The notes under the pieces: generated by a model | What the model saw: only the letters and a program-made list of their open reading frames with translations | Told to the model about the DNA's origin: nothing | The model's database searches: none | In this document: positions 34,042 to 45,644 of the stretch, piece by piece | Layout of the letters: every line of letters begins with the position of its first letter | How positions within the stretch are numbered: the stretch's first letter is position 1 | DNA from: Hawksworthiomyces lignivorus | Taxonomy: Eukaryota > Ascomycota > Sordariomycetes > Ophiostomatales > Ophiostomataceae | Length of the DNA: 64,000 nt | Direction: 5' to 3' | Assembly (NCBI GenBank): GCA_002917075.1 | Contig: NTMA01000012.1 | Location: forward strand, 518,453 to 582,452 | Position numbers and translations under genes: made by a program

Positions 34042-35672
34042 TTACTGTTGCCTGATGGTGTAGCGGATTCGGATAGACTGTTCTAGCTTGCTTGCCGACA
34101 ATGAGTTCCGATTTGGCAGCGGTGCAGAGTTGAGCTTCTCCCCCTTGTCGTCTAAGAGCTCAAAGTCAAATGCGGATACAAATATAGCGGCAATGATGCC
34201 CACTTCCAACCTGGCAAAGCGCATGCCAAGGCAAGGATGACGGCCAGTACCCCAGCCTACATAATTCAGAGGTGCTTTTCTGTCTTCAGCTCTCCCAGGC
34301 AAGTAGCGACCTGGGTCCCAGCGTTCAGGGTTGGGGTAAATGTCCGGGTTCATATGTACGTCGTCAACCAGGTAGACAGCAAAGGCGCCTTTCGGTACAA
34401 CTTCTCCTGACTTGCCGATAGGCACATCCTTATTACTGATATTTTTGCGGAATGCAGTACCCACGAGCTGGAGGCGGATACATTCTCGGAGACAAATGTC
34501 AATAAGTGGGAACTCGCTTTCCCAATCCTCGAGAGTCAGTGAGCCCAAAATGTCGCCAGCCGATTGTGAAGAAGAAATCCGATGGCGGTGGATGGCCTCA
34601 TCAACTTCATTACGCACACGACCATACCAGTACGGATCGCAGGCCAGGTAAACAAATAGCCAAGCTGCATTGACACCGCTGTTAATCTGGCCGGCAAAGA
34701 GTGCGCTGAGGACAAACTGCGAGGTAAACAGGCGCAAAAGACGATTAAGTCAGCATTTGGAAGACGGACGCGATAAGTCCATTATTTCTACGTGTAACAT
34801 ACCATTAGAATCTTTACCATGCTGTCGCCACGGTCCAAAAGGAACTGCAGAGTGTCTTTGCCCTTCTTGCCAGACTTTTTGCGGTCATCGATAATTCCCT
34901 AGAAGACCATGTAAAGTCGCAGGCCCGCAACTGTGCGCCTGATGTGGCCTAGTGTTGGTAGCCAAGGAAAGATGATACGAGCAGGGGAACTGGAGGATTC
35001 AATTGTCTCAAACTGTGCCAGTGTAGTTCTGAGCAACTGAGGGGAATCTGCAATGTCATCAGCGCCGACGGTACGCATCGTCAGCTGGTAAACGATACGA
35101 TTGATGTCGTCAAAAGGATCGAAAACACCAGTGCGACTGTCGCCATTGCGAGCGACCAGAGACGACAGTTGCCCAAGTGTATCGCTGATAAGCAGTGGTA
35201 AGTTCCGTATGAAATTCTCCTTGCGCATCAAAGCAATAATGGTTTGAGAGAAATATTTGTTCAGGGAGAGGGAATCTTCACCCTCTCTACCACCACCGAC
35301 CTGCGGAGCGATGGCGAAGAGAGCTGCATAGCCTTCAGACATGTTCAAGTCTTTGGACTCGAAGAAGGTGCGGCGGCCCTCGAGACCAGATACCCCAACA
35401 ATCGGGAGTCGCCCAAAGTGGAAGCTGTAATGTCCTGATTTACTGGCTCGAGCAGCATCGCGGTTGAAGTTTCGACGTTCCGAGAAGAACCGAAGCATTC
35501 CCAGTAGAGGATAGCCTTCGCCCTCTATCAGCTTGGGGGCTGTCTGGGAGAAGGAAGGGCGTGGAACTGTAGAGACCAGCAGCATCCCCGATGCTATGAA
35601 GAGGAGGGTGATCACCGTGGTCGGCCAGTTTTGCAACTGCGCCGCAGCGACTTTCTCTTGCAGGATATCCAT
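34042..35672 (-). pseudogene. cytochrome P450 with in-frame TAG
   Basis: Membrane-anchored P450 monooxygenase of 514 codons in two exons (34803-35672 and 34042-34716; intron of 86 nt). It has an N-terminal anchor ('ITLLFIASGMLLV'), a Pro-rich hinge, an I-helix 'LSALFAGQINSGVNAAW', ExxR in 'CLRECIRLQ', and heme loop 'GWGTGRHPCLGMRFARLE' (Trp in place of the usual Phe, Cys present). Codon 258 is TAG (34899-34901), inside the conserved block 'LRLYMVF'...'GIIDDRKK'; reading on both sides is intact in the same frame, and no plausible intron removes it without also losing conserved residues. So this is a pseudogene, a readthrough gene, or a base-call error. Divergent from a thioesterase gene; the substrate is unknown. 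Confidence 0.8.
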
Positions 35673-36605
35673 GGGGGAGAGATAGAAGGGGTAATGGTGC
35701 GATAGATAGTGAGAAACCAAGAGAAGTATCAGCAATTCTCTGAGGCTGAGCTAACTTCTCTCACTATGTACAATGTGAAGCGAGATCTTATTGTCCCGCT
35801 ACCTCTAGGATGTATGCTGGGGGCGCTCTAATTAATATAGAGGGATTAAGTCATTCGCGTGAAAAAAAAAAAGAACTCGAGGGGAGAATAAACTGCAGCC
35901 CATTTCCTGGCCCAAGCGGAAAATTCTCCCCAACCAGCCTGCCTTACTATACCGCCTGCGTTTCACATCTCATCTATTGGCGCTTCTGCTGATGTGACGG
36001 AGAGGCCACTATAGATTAATAGGCAGATAGGAACGGCAAGTTTTCGCGATAATTTCCCGTTGTTCGTCTTATTCCTAGAAAGACATGTTCCAGCATATTG
36101 AACTGACAATTGGAACCTGCAGAGAAGCAAAAATGGGCTTGTTATGGCACCATTATCCAAATTCTTTTGATTCAATTGTCTGAATTGAATATTGTCTTCG
36201 AATGGGCTTTCTCTTCAGTCTATAGGTTGGCTTTCCTTTCGCTGTTAGTTCGCTACTTGAGACTGAAATTTAATTCTCAACCATTAATCCAGTTGTCAAT
36301 GGGAGGCATCACGCTGGAGACATATGAAGGAATGGGAATAATTATCATAGTAGTTTCAGAGCTGATTGTTTGTTTCCTGGGGATTTCAGACACAGGGATA
36401 TCATTATATAAGCCACTTTTTGGCTTTGGCACTTAAAGATCCAGAGCCAATAGAAGCCATCGGTGGAACTATTTAGCCCGAGATATATGTACGTGTACTA
36501 TCATACTAAACTGAATCAGATCGTGGTAAAATCTCAACTTGAAAAGCGCAAGAAGTCACAAAAAAAGATGCACACAACGCAAGCCACTCACGTTTCTCCG
36601 TAATC
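35673..36605. other. divergent promoter, P450 / thioesterase
   Basis: 933 bases between opposite starts. It holds an A-run near 35861-35872 and no recognisable gene. A 108-codon hydrophobic frame at 36110-36436 lacks an ATG start and is judged chance. Confidence 0.45.
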
Positions 36606-37460
36606 ATGTTTGACACTAATCCAAACCTTATTCAAGATGGCTCGAGGTGGCGAGCGCGATATGGGGCGACGCCTTTGATATTGTTTCACGACGGCGGAGG
36701 CACCATTTACAGCTATTACCTGCTTGATGATATTGGGCGAAGCCTGTTCGGAATCGCGAACCCACGCTTCAAAACGAGAGTGCCATGGTCGGGTGGTTTG
36801 CGTGAAATGGCAATTTCATACGCAGCGCTGGTTACAAACGCCATCGACTCGGGCCCGGTGATACTCGGCGGCTGGTCGTTAGGTGGTCTACTGGCTTTGG
36901 AAGTAGCTCACGTCTTCTTCGAAGTCTACCCAGAAATCGCCGTGGCGGGCTTGATCATGATTGATAGCGTCTGTCCGATACCACCACTGGGAGGTTGGGG
37001 AGATGCTTGGACACATGTGGTGGAACGACGCATAGATTGGCCAGAGACAACAAAGCCCGAAACGAAGGACTCTGTAGAATGGTGCTTTCGCGAAGCACAC
37101 AGGATGGTTAGACAGTGGGCTTTGCCTGCAATATGGCAACAGCAACGACAGGCCGAGGCAAGCTATAATGGCGCCGAGGACGAGAAGGAAGATGCCACAA
37201 CAAATTCCAAAGAACGGCTACCACCAGTTGTCCTTCTCCGTTCTCGCGACCCAGTTCCTGTACCTGACGGCGGACTCATGGTGGATCTATATCGTAACGA
37301 CCCCTACCTTGGCTGGGGCAATTATAGACGTGACATGTTCATTCGGATACTTGATATCCCTGGCAATCATTACAATGTCTTTTCTGTTGACCATCTCGAG
37401 ACGGTGACCAACATGGTCAGACTTGCTTGCCAGGTAATTGAGGGAAAATCAATTGTGTAG
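36606..37460 (+). CDS. stand-alone type I-like thioesterase (alpha/beta hydrolase)
   Basis: Single exon, 284 residues, resembling thioesterase domains released from polyketide or nonribosomal peptide synthases. Early 'TPLILFHDGGGTIYSYY' carries the oxyanion-hole region; the nucleophile elbow is 'VILGGWSLGGLLALEVAH' with Ser in GWSLG; a lid region rich in Trp follows; the acidic residue probably lies in 'VVLLRSRDPVPVPDGG', and the His in 'ILDIPGNHYNVFSVDHLE'. All three catalytic positions are therefore present. It could release or edit acyl chains from a synthase encoded elsewhere; no synthase is in this window. Its divergent partner is the interrupted P450, which suggests a small metabolic locus. 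Confidence 0.82.
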   Translation: MFDTNPNLIQDGSRWRARYGATPLILFHDGGGTIYSYYLLDDIGRSLFGIANPRFKTRVPWSGGLREMAISYAALVTNAIDSGPVILGGWSLGGLLALEVAHVFFEVYPEIAVAGLIMIDSVCPIPPLGGWGDAWTHVVERRIDWPETTKPETKDSVEWCFREAHRMVRQWALPAIWQQQRQAEASYNGAEDEKEDATTNSKERLPPVVLLRSRDPVPVPDGGLMVDLYRNDPYLGWGNYRRDMFIRILDIPGNHYNVFSVDHLETVTNMVRLACQVIEGKSIV

Positions 37461-39395
37461 ATATCCAGGCTTTACTAAGCACCTTGCCCTATGCAGCTCG
37501 TCTCACTCAGCTTGTTCCTGCTGTGAAATTTCATTAACAGATCAAGCAGCATATACGTGGATGCTAAAAACCTTTTTTGGTGGTTTCACTAGTATACAGA
37601 CCACGCCTGCGGGCAATTATACCATGAGGAAGACGAAGCACTGAAGTGCATGTTGTAATTAGTCACCAGTGTCTACATGGATAGCTCCATAGCCCACTAG
37701 GGCGATAGTATGCCTCTATGCTTATATGAGGATACTAAGATCAAACATCTTGGCCCAGAAAACACGTCCCCCCAAAGAGCAAAACCTGTTCGGCCTTTCT
37801 CTTGATGCGTGTCAATCTTTTGGCGGTTAAGATGTCTTGCCACGGCACACTGCAACCTATTACGAAAATACGCAATCAGAGACCCGTACGCCTTCATTTC
37901 CTTGTTGCTGCTCTCGAATCCATAAGCAGTCAAATGGAGACATAACCTAGTTCTGTTATAATTACAAAGGTGTATCATCCGAAAGGAAGCATGGCAGAGG
38001 AATGGGACTGGCAACACTGCTCTGCTCGTGTATAAAGGCGGTTGGTTCGTCTGTCGTCTACTGTTAACGAGTGAAAGTACTCACAACTTCTCCTAGTCCC
38101 ACACTAGATCTTGAAAAGGAAACAAACTTTTTTTTCTAGAAGACTAGAGTTGAAGAAATGCATGCCGCGTGATTATATGTGGTTGTCATTGGTCATGCTG
38201 CCAGAGGTTTCAACATCGCTCTTGGTGTTATGAACACGCTAGTTAGTAATGGTGAAGTTATAGATATTGGTCGGGTTTGATGCCGTAGCGGTATGAGCTG
38301 CCCAACCCAACTGCGGCCTGTAGATGGACAAGAGAAAACTTCAATTGATTAAGGGCCCAGAGTTGACAGCATCTCAATATTAATCAATCAATACTGCAAT
38401 CGGCTGACTACAACTTATTGCACGACACGTGCAATCCGCCTTGAGTAGGTAATATTTGAGTAGATATAGTTGAGATACGGAGTACTGCGCGGTCATTTTA
38501 ATCCCCAGGCAAGCTGACGTACCCTGCATTAACTGCATCCTATGTACTCTTACATCCTATATCCTTTTATTTGTGAAGGGCCCGCTGGTCCATCCTTCTG
38601 GTTGTACAGGGACTGGCGTTTGCTTTCTGATTAATGGCTCTCCTCAAAGTTGAACTAAACAGAGGATTCGAAGACGGAAGCTAGCCGCAGGGGCAGCCAG
38701 AAGCAACAGCCCTCTCCAGCACAAGTATGTTTAGTGAAATCTCTAGATTGCTATACATGAATGCATTCAGCAAGAGCATGAACAGCATACACATATGCCC
38801 ATTTGAAGTCGGTGGAGTGGGTTCAACCAATAATAGGGGTTGAAACAACAAATATTGGTGCTCAAACAAATTAATACAACCTGCTACAAAAATAAAATCT
38901 GTCAGTGCCACTGATATTAGCCTGATAACTTTCTACTCATATTGGAACAGTATCAACATTTGTGCCATTGCCAACGGCATCTCCCAGTGCCATTCTATCA
39001 GATGGCACCCCGGACTTCGCGTATGCATCGTGTTTTCTGTCGCAGTCTCTCCTCTTAACGGCCTCGAGCCGGGGTCTACTATAGAGGTTTCTGATGTTCT
39101 CGATGTACCGGCACCGTTTTTCGGGACAGGAACTTGTACGTCACGCTGAGCAGAGCTCTACTGTGTCGGATCTATGGCTCTAAGAGCTGCTACAATAGAC
39201 CCCCGACAGCTGACACTCGCTGTTTTTTGCATCCCGGTGGGTGGGTGCCTCTGACACAGTCCTGGGGTCGGGAAGTGTTCGCTAGCGGCTCCGAAGAAGA
39301 TTGGACTCTTCACGGATTGTGATGAGCTCCGTTTCTTTCTAGTCGCAAGTCCACTTCCCACATCAAATTTATTTGCGATTTTCTGTATGCAATAG
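37461..39395. other. intergenic, nearly 2 kb
   Basis: No supported gene. Frames on both strands at 37697-38017 and 38681-38911 are short and unconvincing. Scattered ACGGAGTA-type words occur near 38475. Confidence 0.45.
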
Positions 39396-39732
39396 GCCAG
39401 GCAATTGTGATGGCTCGTATGAACAGTTCTGTTCCCTGGCGCTGCGTTCTGTTGATATCACAGACATGCTGCGGCAATTTGACCAGGATGAGCTTTTGTC
39501 CTACATATACCAGTGGGTAGCAGACCGCGGCAACAATGCACATCCGTGGTCGCACAAATACAACAAACACGCAACCGGTATAAACACCTTGGCGCCCGCT
39601 TGCTACGAGATCAGTTACCGCACGGACATAGAGGTAGCCAACTGCTTTTTGCGGGCGACAAAGCTGTTCGGGATGCTCGATACATACGCGGCGCTGTTGC
39701 GGGAGGGCGGACGGGCATACGATCAAGCATGA
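39396..39732 (+). CDS. possible gene fragment, unknown
   Basis: About 111 codons of complex, non-repetitive protein ('FCSLALRSVDITDMLRQF', 'LLSYIYQWVADRG', 'CYEISYRTDIEVANCFLRAT') end at a stop at 39732. An acceptor-like TGCAATAG precedes 39396, so this could be the last exon of a gene or a leftover of one. Upstream sequence to 39100 shows no matching exon that I can identify. The composition looks genuine rather than random, but I cannot name a family. Confidence 0.35.
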
Positions 39733-40863
39733 CAAGACATTATCCATTAGGGGACATCAAAAAGGTTCTTGAACGGCTTAGCGGTGGCTGGTTAGTGCTG
39801 CGCAGCTGAGTGACTGTATCGGGCTAGAGAATATGATTACAGAGTCGTAGTGGTGATTCTTTCAAAGGATTGACCCAAAAGCGGATACAACCGAGGACGA
39901 ATACATATTAGTCCAGCATAGTTACCTAACCACGTAATAGAACTACCTCACAGAAAGTCGCAGCCGCCAGACTGCCATTTGTTTTCTGCTGATTGTCTAA
40001 ACATATGGAGGAAGATAGCTTATAGCAACCTCTTCTGGGAAGAGTTCGTTTATGAATTGGGTAGTACCGTATTTCCGTAAGCTGCATCGCACAGCATCGG
40101 ACTGGCGTGAAATTTTACAAGATCCAAATATTGGCGCACATAGAGACAGTGGGAGGTTGTAAGCACAAGGTAGAGCAGAGAGAAGGGTGCCCATGACGCT
40201 CTTCGCGTTACGGAGTAACATCTCACATAATCGTAACCCAGTGACGAGGCACCCACAGCCACATGCCTTCATGCAGATCCACGATGTCTCTGTAGGCGGA
40301 GTATTGATTGCAAATTCTCAGCGCGCACATCACATACCTTCCGGGGGTAGGCATACCTTTGGTTGTGTGTTAGTGATAATGCGTCGTTATGTGCGTTATA
40401 TGATACAATGTTTGCCTGTGCTTAAGCTTACACGACTCAAACTCTCTTCTTCTTTGCTTTTCCACGTATCTATGGAGTAGTCGTACTCCTCAATGTGCTT
40501 TCAGCGCCGTTCTCTTTCCACCTATGTTCAAGTGCTCTGAAGGAGTACACACTTCCCCATCTCTTTCACTACGAGAATCGGACCGAGGCGGTACGGTTGC
40601 ACCCCGCTAGAGCCGTTATCGTTAGTGTGGCTCTGGGGTAGATAGATTGGACAGGCCTGACCTTAGCAGAGCGTACGAGTATCTTCACAAGCCAGTATCT
40701 AGTTATAGCAGTATTTTGAAAGCGGTGTGTATGTACATACGTGTGTGTACCTGTGTACATGAGATGCGACCTGCTCTCGTATCAAAGCGTACTGGCCCAC
40801 ACCCACATTCGCTAAAGACCTCACTCTGCTCTTTCTCTGCTTCTGCCTCTATCTGTGTATATG

Positions 40864-40904
<41 letters not shown>

Positions 40905-42256
40905 TGTGTGCCCCCTTCTCACACCTTTTTTCTCTTCTCATTTTCTCTGGAGAATTTGCAACAATTTCAGTGAGAGAGGACGTTTTGATTTGGTACGCAT
41001 CGCCTGGTGCTCTAACCCTCGACTCACACACCCAATGGCAGACGCAGTGCTCAGCCCACACAACTTTTCTCGGGGCATCATCGCCGCGTAAATTGATTGG
41101 TGAAATGTACATAGGTGGAGCATGCTCGCTGGCGTGAGTACGAGTACTCATAGGCAACGCCGGATGAGTAGCTCAGAGTATCCAAGGCGACTCTGTTTAG
41201 GCTTTGGAATGCACCTGTATTGTGTGGGGTACGAAAAGATACGTGAAAGTTTACCTGTGGAGTACTCACTGTCATGCACTAGTAATCTTAGCGTCTTAGC
41301 GTCCTTTACTATTCATTTTTCTTCTCTGCGTCTCTTGTGTGGCTCTGCCTGGGGACTTCCCTCCCTTACCTGCTCTCGCGAGTCTCGCTCCTCATCTTAA
41401 CCTGTCCCTCTTTCCCAACCTAAATTGGCCCAGCAAATTCTCCCCATGTCGACAATGCCGATGGCTCCTGGTTCCACTTTTATATTTGACGGACCTATCA
41501 GCGTCTTGCCCAGGCTCTTTCCTCTGCCACCCCGGCTGTGCCCACACTTCATTTCCCCTTTCACCTAATTTCCACAATCTCTAGGCCCTCCACAACCCCC
41601 TGCTTTGTCCTCTGACTTTTTCGGGTTGTGCATTCTTTTGCCTGTTTATTGCAGTTCGTCTTCCCCCCTGTATGCCGCCCTCTCGTGTTCTCCCTCTGGA
41701 TTTTCTAACCCTGCACTAGACGTGACATCTCTGCTGCACTCCTCCAAACGCTGACTCTCCCCCCTTTTCGCCTCTCACACGAGTATTATTCTTTCCATTA
41801 TCGTGATTGCCATCCCATCACATCTCTCTTCTCTCTCTTTCCTCTTCGTTGTCTCTTCTCGTTTCCAACCACTAACACTTAACTACCGTCATCACTTTCC
41901 GTGCGAGACTCGGTGGTCTTACGCTTCCTCTTACCCAAATCCGAGATTTCTCTCCTTGGATTCTCCTGCCTGTCTACATATCGTGCTGTTTATTTTTGGA
42001 GTTCGTGAGAAACTGATCCGATTTTCATTTGATCTGTATGGTTTCCTCGACCTCTCTCAGGTCTTGGTCGTCGCCATCGCCTTTTTCCTCACAGTCGAAA
42101 TTTCCTTGATAACATCTGAGGATCTTTCCTACCGAACTGGCAACCTAAAATTGATGGCCTCATTTGCGTGTGATCGCTCTCTTCAGAAAGGCGTTATTAT
42201 TCAACTCAACTAAAACCTATCGATTTTCAGAAGACTGAGCATCTTCATTTGTCAAC
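39733..42256. other. gene-free promoter region of the Zn2Cys6 gene
   Basis: 2.5 kb without a supported gene. It includes a TG microsatellite (40866-40910). From about 41280 to 42240 it is strongly C+T-rich on the plus strand, typical of long promoters and leaders in moulds. AGTACTC-like words recur at 41130-41150 and 41260. Confidence 0.55.
40866..40910. repeat. (TG)n microsatellite
   Basis: A TG/GT dinucleotide run broken once by an A, about 45 bases. It lies some 1.35 kb upstream of the transcription-factor ATG. Confidence 0.95.
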
Positions 42257-44735
42257 ATGTCGACTGCTGTCAAACGAGCCTGTGATGCCTGCCACCGCCG
42301 CAAGGTCAAATGCGATGGTATCAATCCATGCCGCAACTGCTCTTCCGCGCAACTCGCCTGCACTTATAATGCCATTCCACAGAAAAAGGGTCCGAAGGGC
42401 TCTCGTGCCAAAGTCATAAGCGAGTTGCGCGAGACCCAGCGGCAGTCAAGTCTATCAGCGAAGATCCAAAATAGAATGAACGGAGTAACGAACCCAACCA
42501 TCGCTTCGCTCGCCCCTATGCCTGGCCTATTGACCAACGAAATGGTTAAAGCCTCAATCGAATTTTTCTTCGCCAACATGTACCCGATGATGCCCATTTT
42601 GTCCCGCCAGCGTCTCGAGCAGGATGCCATGTCCATGGATACCACTCTCGACACTTACTGCCTTTTATGTTCACTGAGCGCCTTCATGATGTTGCAGCCA
42701 GGCATGTCTGTCCCTTCGTCTGACCCCTACAGTCCTGAGAATCTCCCAGGAGCTACAATCATCACTGCCACCTTGCTATTGGAAGAAGCATTACGCGTTC
42801 GGAAAGGTTACGATTATCTTCAGAACCCCACCCTCTATACCCTCGCGACGAGCTATTTTCTGTTTGCTTGTCATTATGGCTTGGATCTTCAGGACAAAGC
42901 TTGGTTCAATATTCGTGAGGCCACCACCATGGTCCACCTTATCCGCATGAATAAAGAGGAGTCCTATCAGGTCTGGGACAAAGTTGAAGCCACCCGCCGT
43001 CGTCGTCTCTACTGGCTCCTGTATGCCACTGAACGCGCCTATGCCCTTCAACACGACCGGCCTCTGTCACTGAAAGCTACTGTCAATCCTCCTGCACCTA
43101 GTGATGATCCTACCGACCCACTTTCCAGTCAGATTACTGGATTCTGTCGTCTCGTGTCTTTATTTCGTCCATTTGATGGTGCTTTTATTGACCTTTGGAA
43201 CAAGACGCGTGGCGATTGCTCATCGTCTCTTGTAGCTACCCTTCAGAAGCAGCAGAATGATGTGATTGGCGCTCTCGCTGGTGCCGATCCTCAACTAGGT
43301 GATGTTGCGCGCAATCAACAATGGGTTCAGAATATTTCCTGGCAGATAAACATTGCCAACGGGAAGGCTCTATCCAATGCAGCCGATATAGCTAACTATC
43401 AATATCCTGTCATGGATATATCGCGCGAGATGATGCCTTTGGCCGCTTCCTTCTCTTCCCAAGGTTGCTCTGATCTGCTCAACACGGGATTGGTATGATA
43501 CTCCTTTTTCTGCTTTATGTACTGTGTCTAGGACTTTCAACGCCGAGTGTATTTCTGGTATTGCTAACCTACATTTACTTACTGTCCAGATCGAAGCTCT
43601 TCTCACCATTACCAGCGACCTCACAGAAGTGCTGTCGATGATGCCGTCATCGGGCAATCCATTTACTGTGAGCTCTCGAGATCACTTGCATCAACTGGCG
43701 AATATTCTAGCAATGCTTCGCATTGGAGAGCACCGCTTTACCCCTTTGCTTTTAGTAAAGGTGCACGAAGTTCTCCCTCGACTGGCCAATCCGATGTTGC
43801 AGAGCGCTCCAGACAATACACCCGAGATGGACATCTTCGACGGCTTTGGCAATGCAGGCATGGCCCAACCGTCGTATTTTGCCATGGATGAATACAAAAC
43901 CGATGGGTCTAGTTCTACTGGTGGTGCGGCATCCATACAAGACGTTAATTCGCCCTTCGTATCCTCTCCACCTATCCTATCGCCCGGAATGGACTTCTCT
44001 CATGGTCTCCAGACAGATTTTACTCCTATTTCTGACGTAGTCATGCATCATCCTATCGTGGGTAATAGCATCTCATCGCTATCTCCCGGAAGCGGAATTC
44101 AAAACAATTCCCAGCATATACAACCTCAGCTCCAGTCTCAGGTACCCGTGCAGATACCCCAGCAGTCTCAGCGGCAGTCACCAGAATTACAGCAGCCAAT
44201 GCAGATGCTTCAGTCTCAGTCACAACAGGCACATAAACAACAACAATCTCATCAACAACAGTTGTCACAACTGCAACTTCCCCACCAACAGCAATTGTCT
44301 CAACATTTTCCACAGCAGCATTTCGCACAGCAGCATCCACAGCAGCATCGCCCATCCATGTCTATACTTCAGGGACTGAGCCAAAATCTTACTAGCAATA
44401 CGACAATACAGTCGCGTATGAGCCATGGCATCTCAACACCTTCCAACATAGGACTAGGCGGCCAGTCTCTAGATCAGTCCTCAAGCTTGACTAATGTTAT
44501 AGGCAACCAGCCGTTTGTGAGTTCTGTAAGCGGCATCAATCCGAACATGAACGCAAATGCTATTGCTATCAGGCAACAATCACAACGGCCACCTAGTTTT
44601 GGGATGGCTGCGCAGCAAATAAGAACAGTCGGTGATTTTCAGGCACTGCAACGTGCTAATTCCGACCTGAGCTCTCTAAGTCCTATGGGCATCAATAATC
44701 TAGGCGCCGATATTGATTTCAGCGCTTTAAGGTAG
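42257..44735 (+). CDS. Zn(II)2Cys6 transcription factor with Q-rich tail
   Basis: Fungal binuclear-cluster regulator, nuclear, of about 793 residues. Exons 42257-43492 and 43590-44735 join in phase 0. The cluster is complete at the N-terminus: C9-x2-C12-x6-C19-x5-C25-x2-C28-x6-C35, followed by a basic linker 'QKKGPKGSRAKVISELRE' that resembles maltose-activator (MAL13/AmyR-like) proteins. A middle-homology region ('fungal_trans') runs from about residue 95 to 330, including 'RRRRLYWLLYATERAYALQH'. A Gln/Ser/His-rich segment at about residues 585-665 (44110-44360) looks like an activation domain. The name of the regulon cannot be told; the Mal13 likeness is only an impression. Confidence 0.88.
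44110..44360 (+). repeat. CAG/CAA-rich coding tract
   Basis: Imperfect CAG/CAA codons code polyglutamine-rich sequence in the transcription factor tail. Mixed codons make it less prone to slippage than a pure repeat. Confidence 0.75.
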
Positions 44736-45644
44736 AAGATACTACTGCGAAGATTTGTTTTCATTTCGGCCCGCTAGGCTTGATGCCTCGACTTTTATAC
44801 GCCCCATGTGCAGATGCAGTTGTCCTTCACATACATTCCCTACATCATTTTCCTTTTGTATTTTCGTTTGTCTGGATCACTCACTCGCCTTTAGCCAATC
44901 TAACATTTCTTATTGAACTTTGAACAATTCGTCTTCTCCCTCTTAGCAACCCAGCTTTTGACAAGAGAAATATGGGGTACCTATTCATGGATTTCTGGAG
45001 TACAGCGGTGTGTGGAAAACAATAATTTTCTCTTTATTTTGTGTGCTTTGAAAATACTTGTCGGGTATATCTACGTTTGCTACTTGTGCGGGTTTGACTT
45101 TATCACACGTATCTTTTGTCTCTTCATTTACTTGGCTTGCTATATCTTCTCGGAATCTGTCTCTTGAAATCAGACGCTTTCCCCTAGTCACACCAATTCT
45201 AAATTTTTTTTTACAATATCTCATCCCTTAAGTTCATTGTTTGGTATGACGAGCTAGCTTCAAGCGACGCTTACCAGTGATAGTGCGTAAATAGAAATGC
45301 AAAAAAACATAACTGTGAATAATAATATCGCCATTTTGGTGGTGATATTTGATTGTCAAGTCTAGCTCTACACAAAACGCTGTCTACGTGTGTTTGCAGT
45401 CGTAATTCGTTTCTAAATTGGACTGTTCAGCGTGAATAATAAGAAACGCAGACAGTAGTTAAAGATAGCTAGAACCCTCAAACGCCATACCACGAAGCCT
45501 ACATTAAGTAGAGTCTGCTTCATTTCCCACGCCATAGCCTACCCGGACTTAGACAAACCATAGTAACCATAATAGCTACGATATGGAGCGTGTCTCTTAG
45601 TTACAAATATAAGATAGCTCCCAACTTATGCCTCTGTCGCAGTT
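44736..45644. other. convergent 3' spacer
   Basis: Between the facing ends of the regulator and the kinesin. It has T-rich stretches around 44900-45220 and no gene that I can support. Confidence 0.5.

Noticed and set aside
34899..34910. The P450 TAG as the 3' splice site of an intron
   Set aside because: The only donor-like GTATCA upstream would remove the conserved segment before 'LRLYMVF'; both sides are in one frame without an intron.
36110..36436. 108-codon hydrophobic frame between P450 and thioesterase
   Set aside because: Starts at a non-ATG codon and sits in AT-rich promoter DNA; no family match.
41803..42213. 136-codon frame just before the Zn2Cys6 gene
   Set aside because: Non-conserved, starts within the pyrimidine-rich leader and is out of context; treated as leader sequence.
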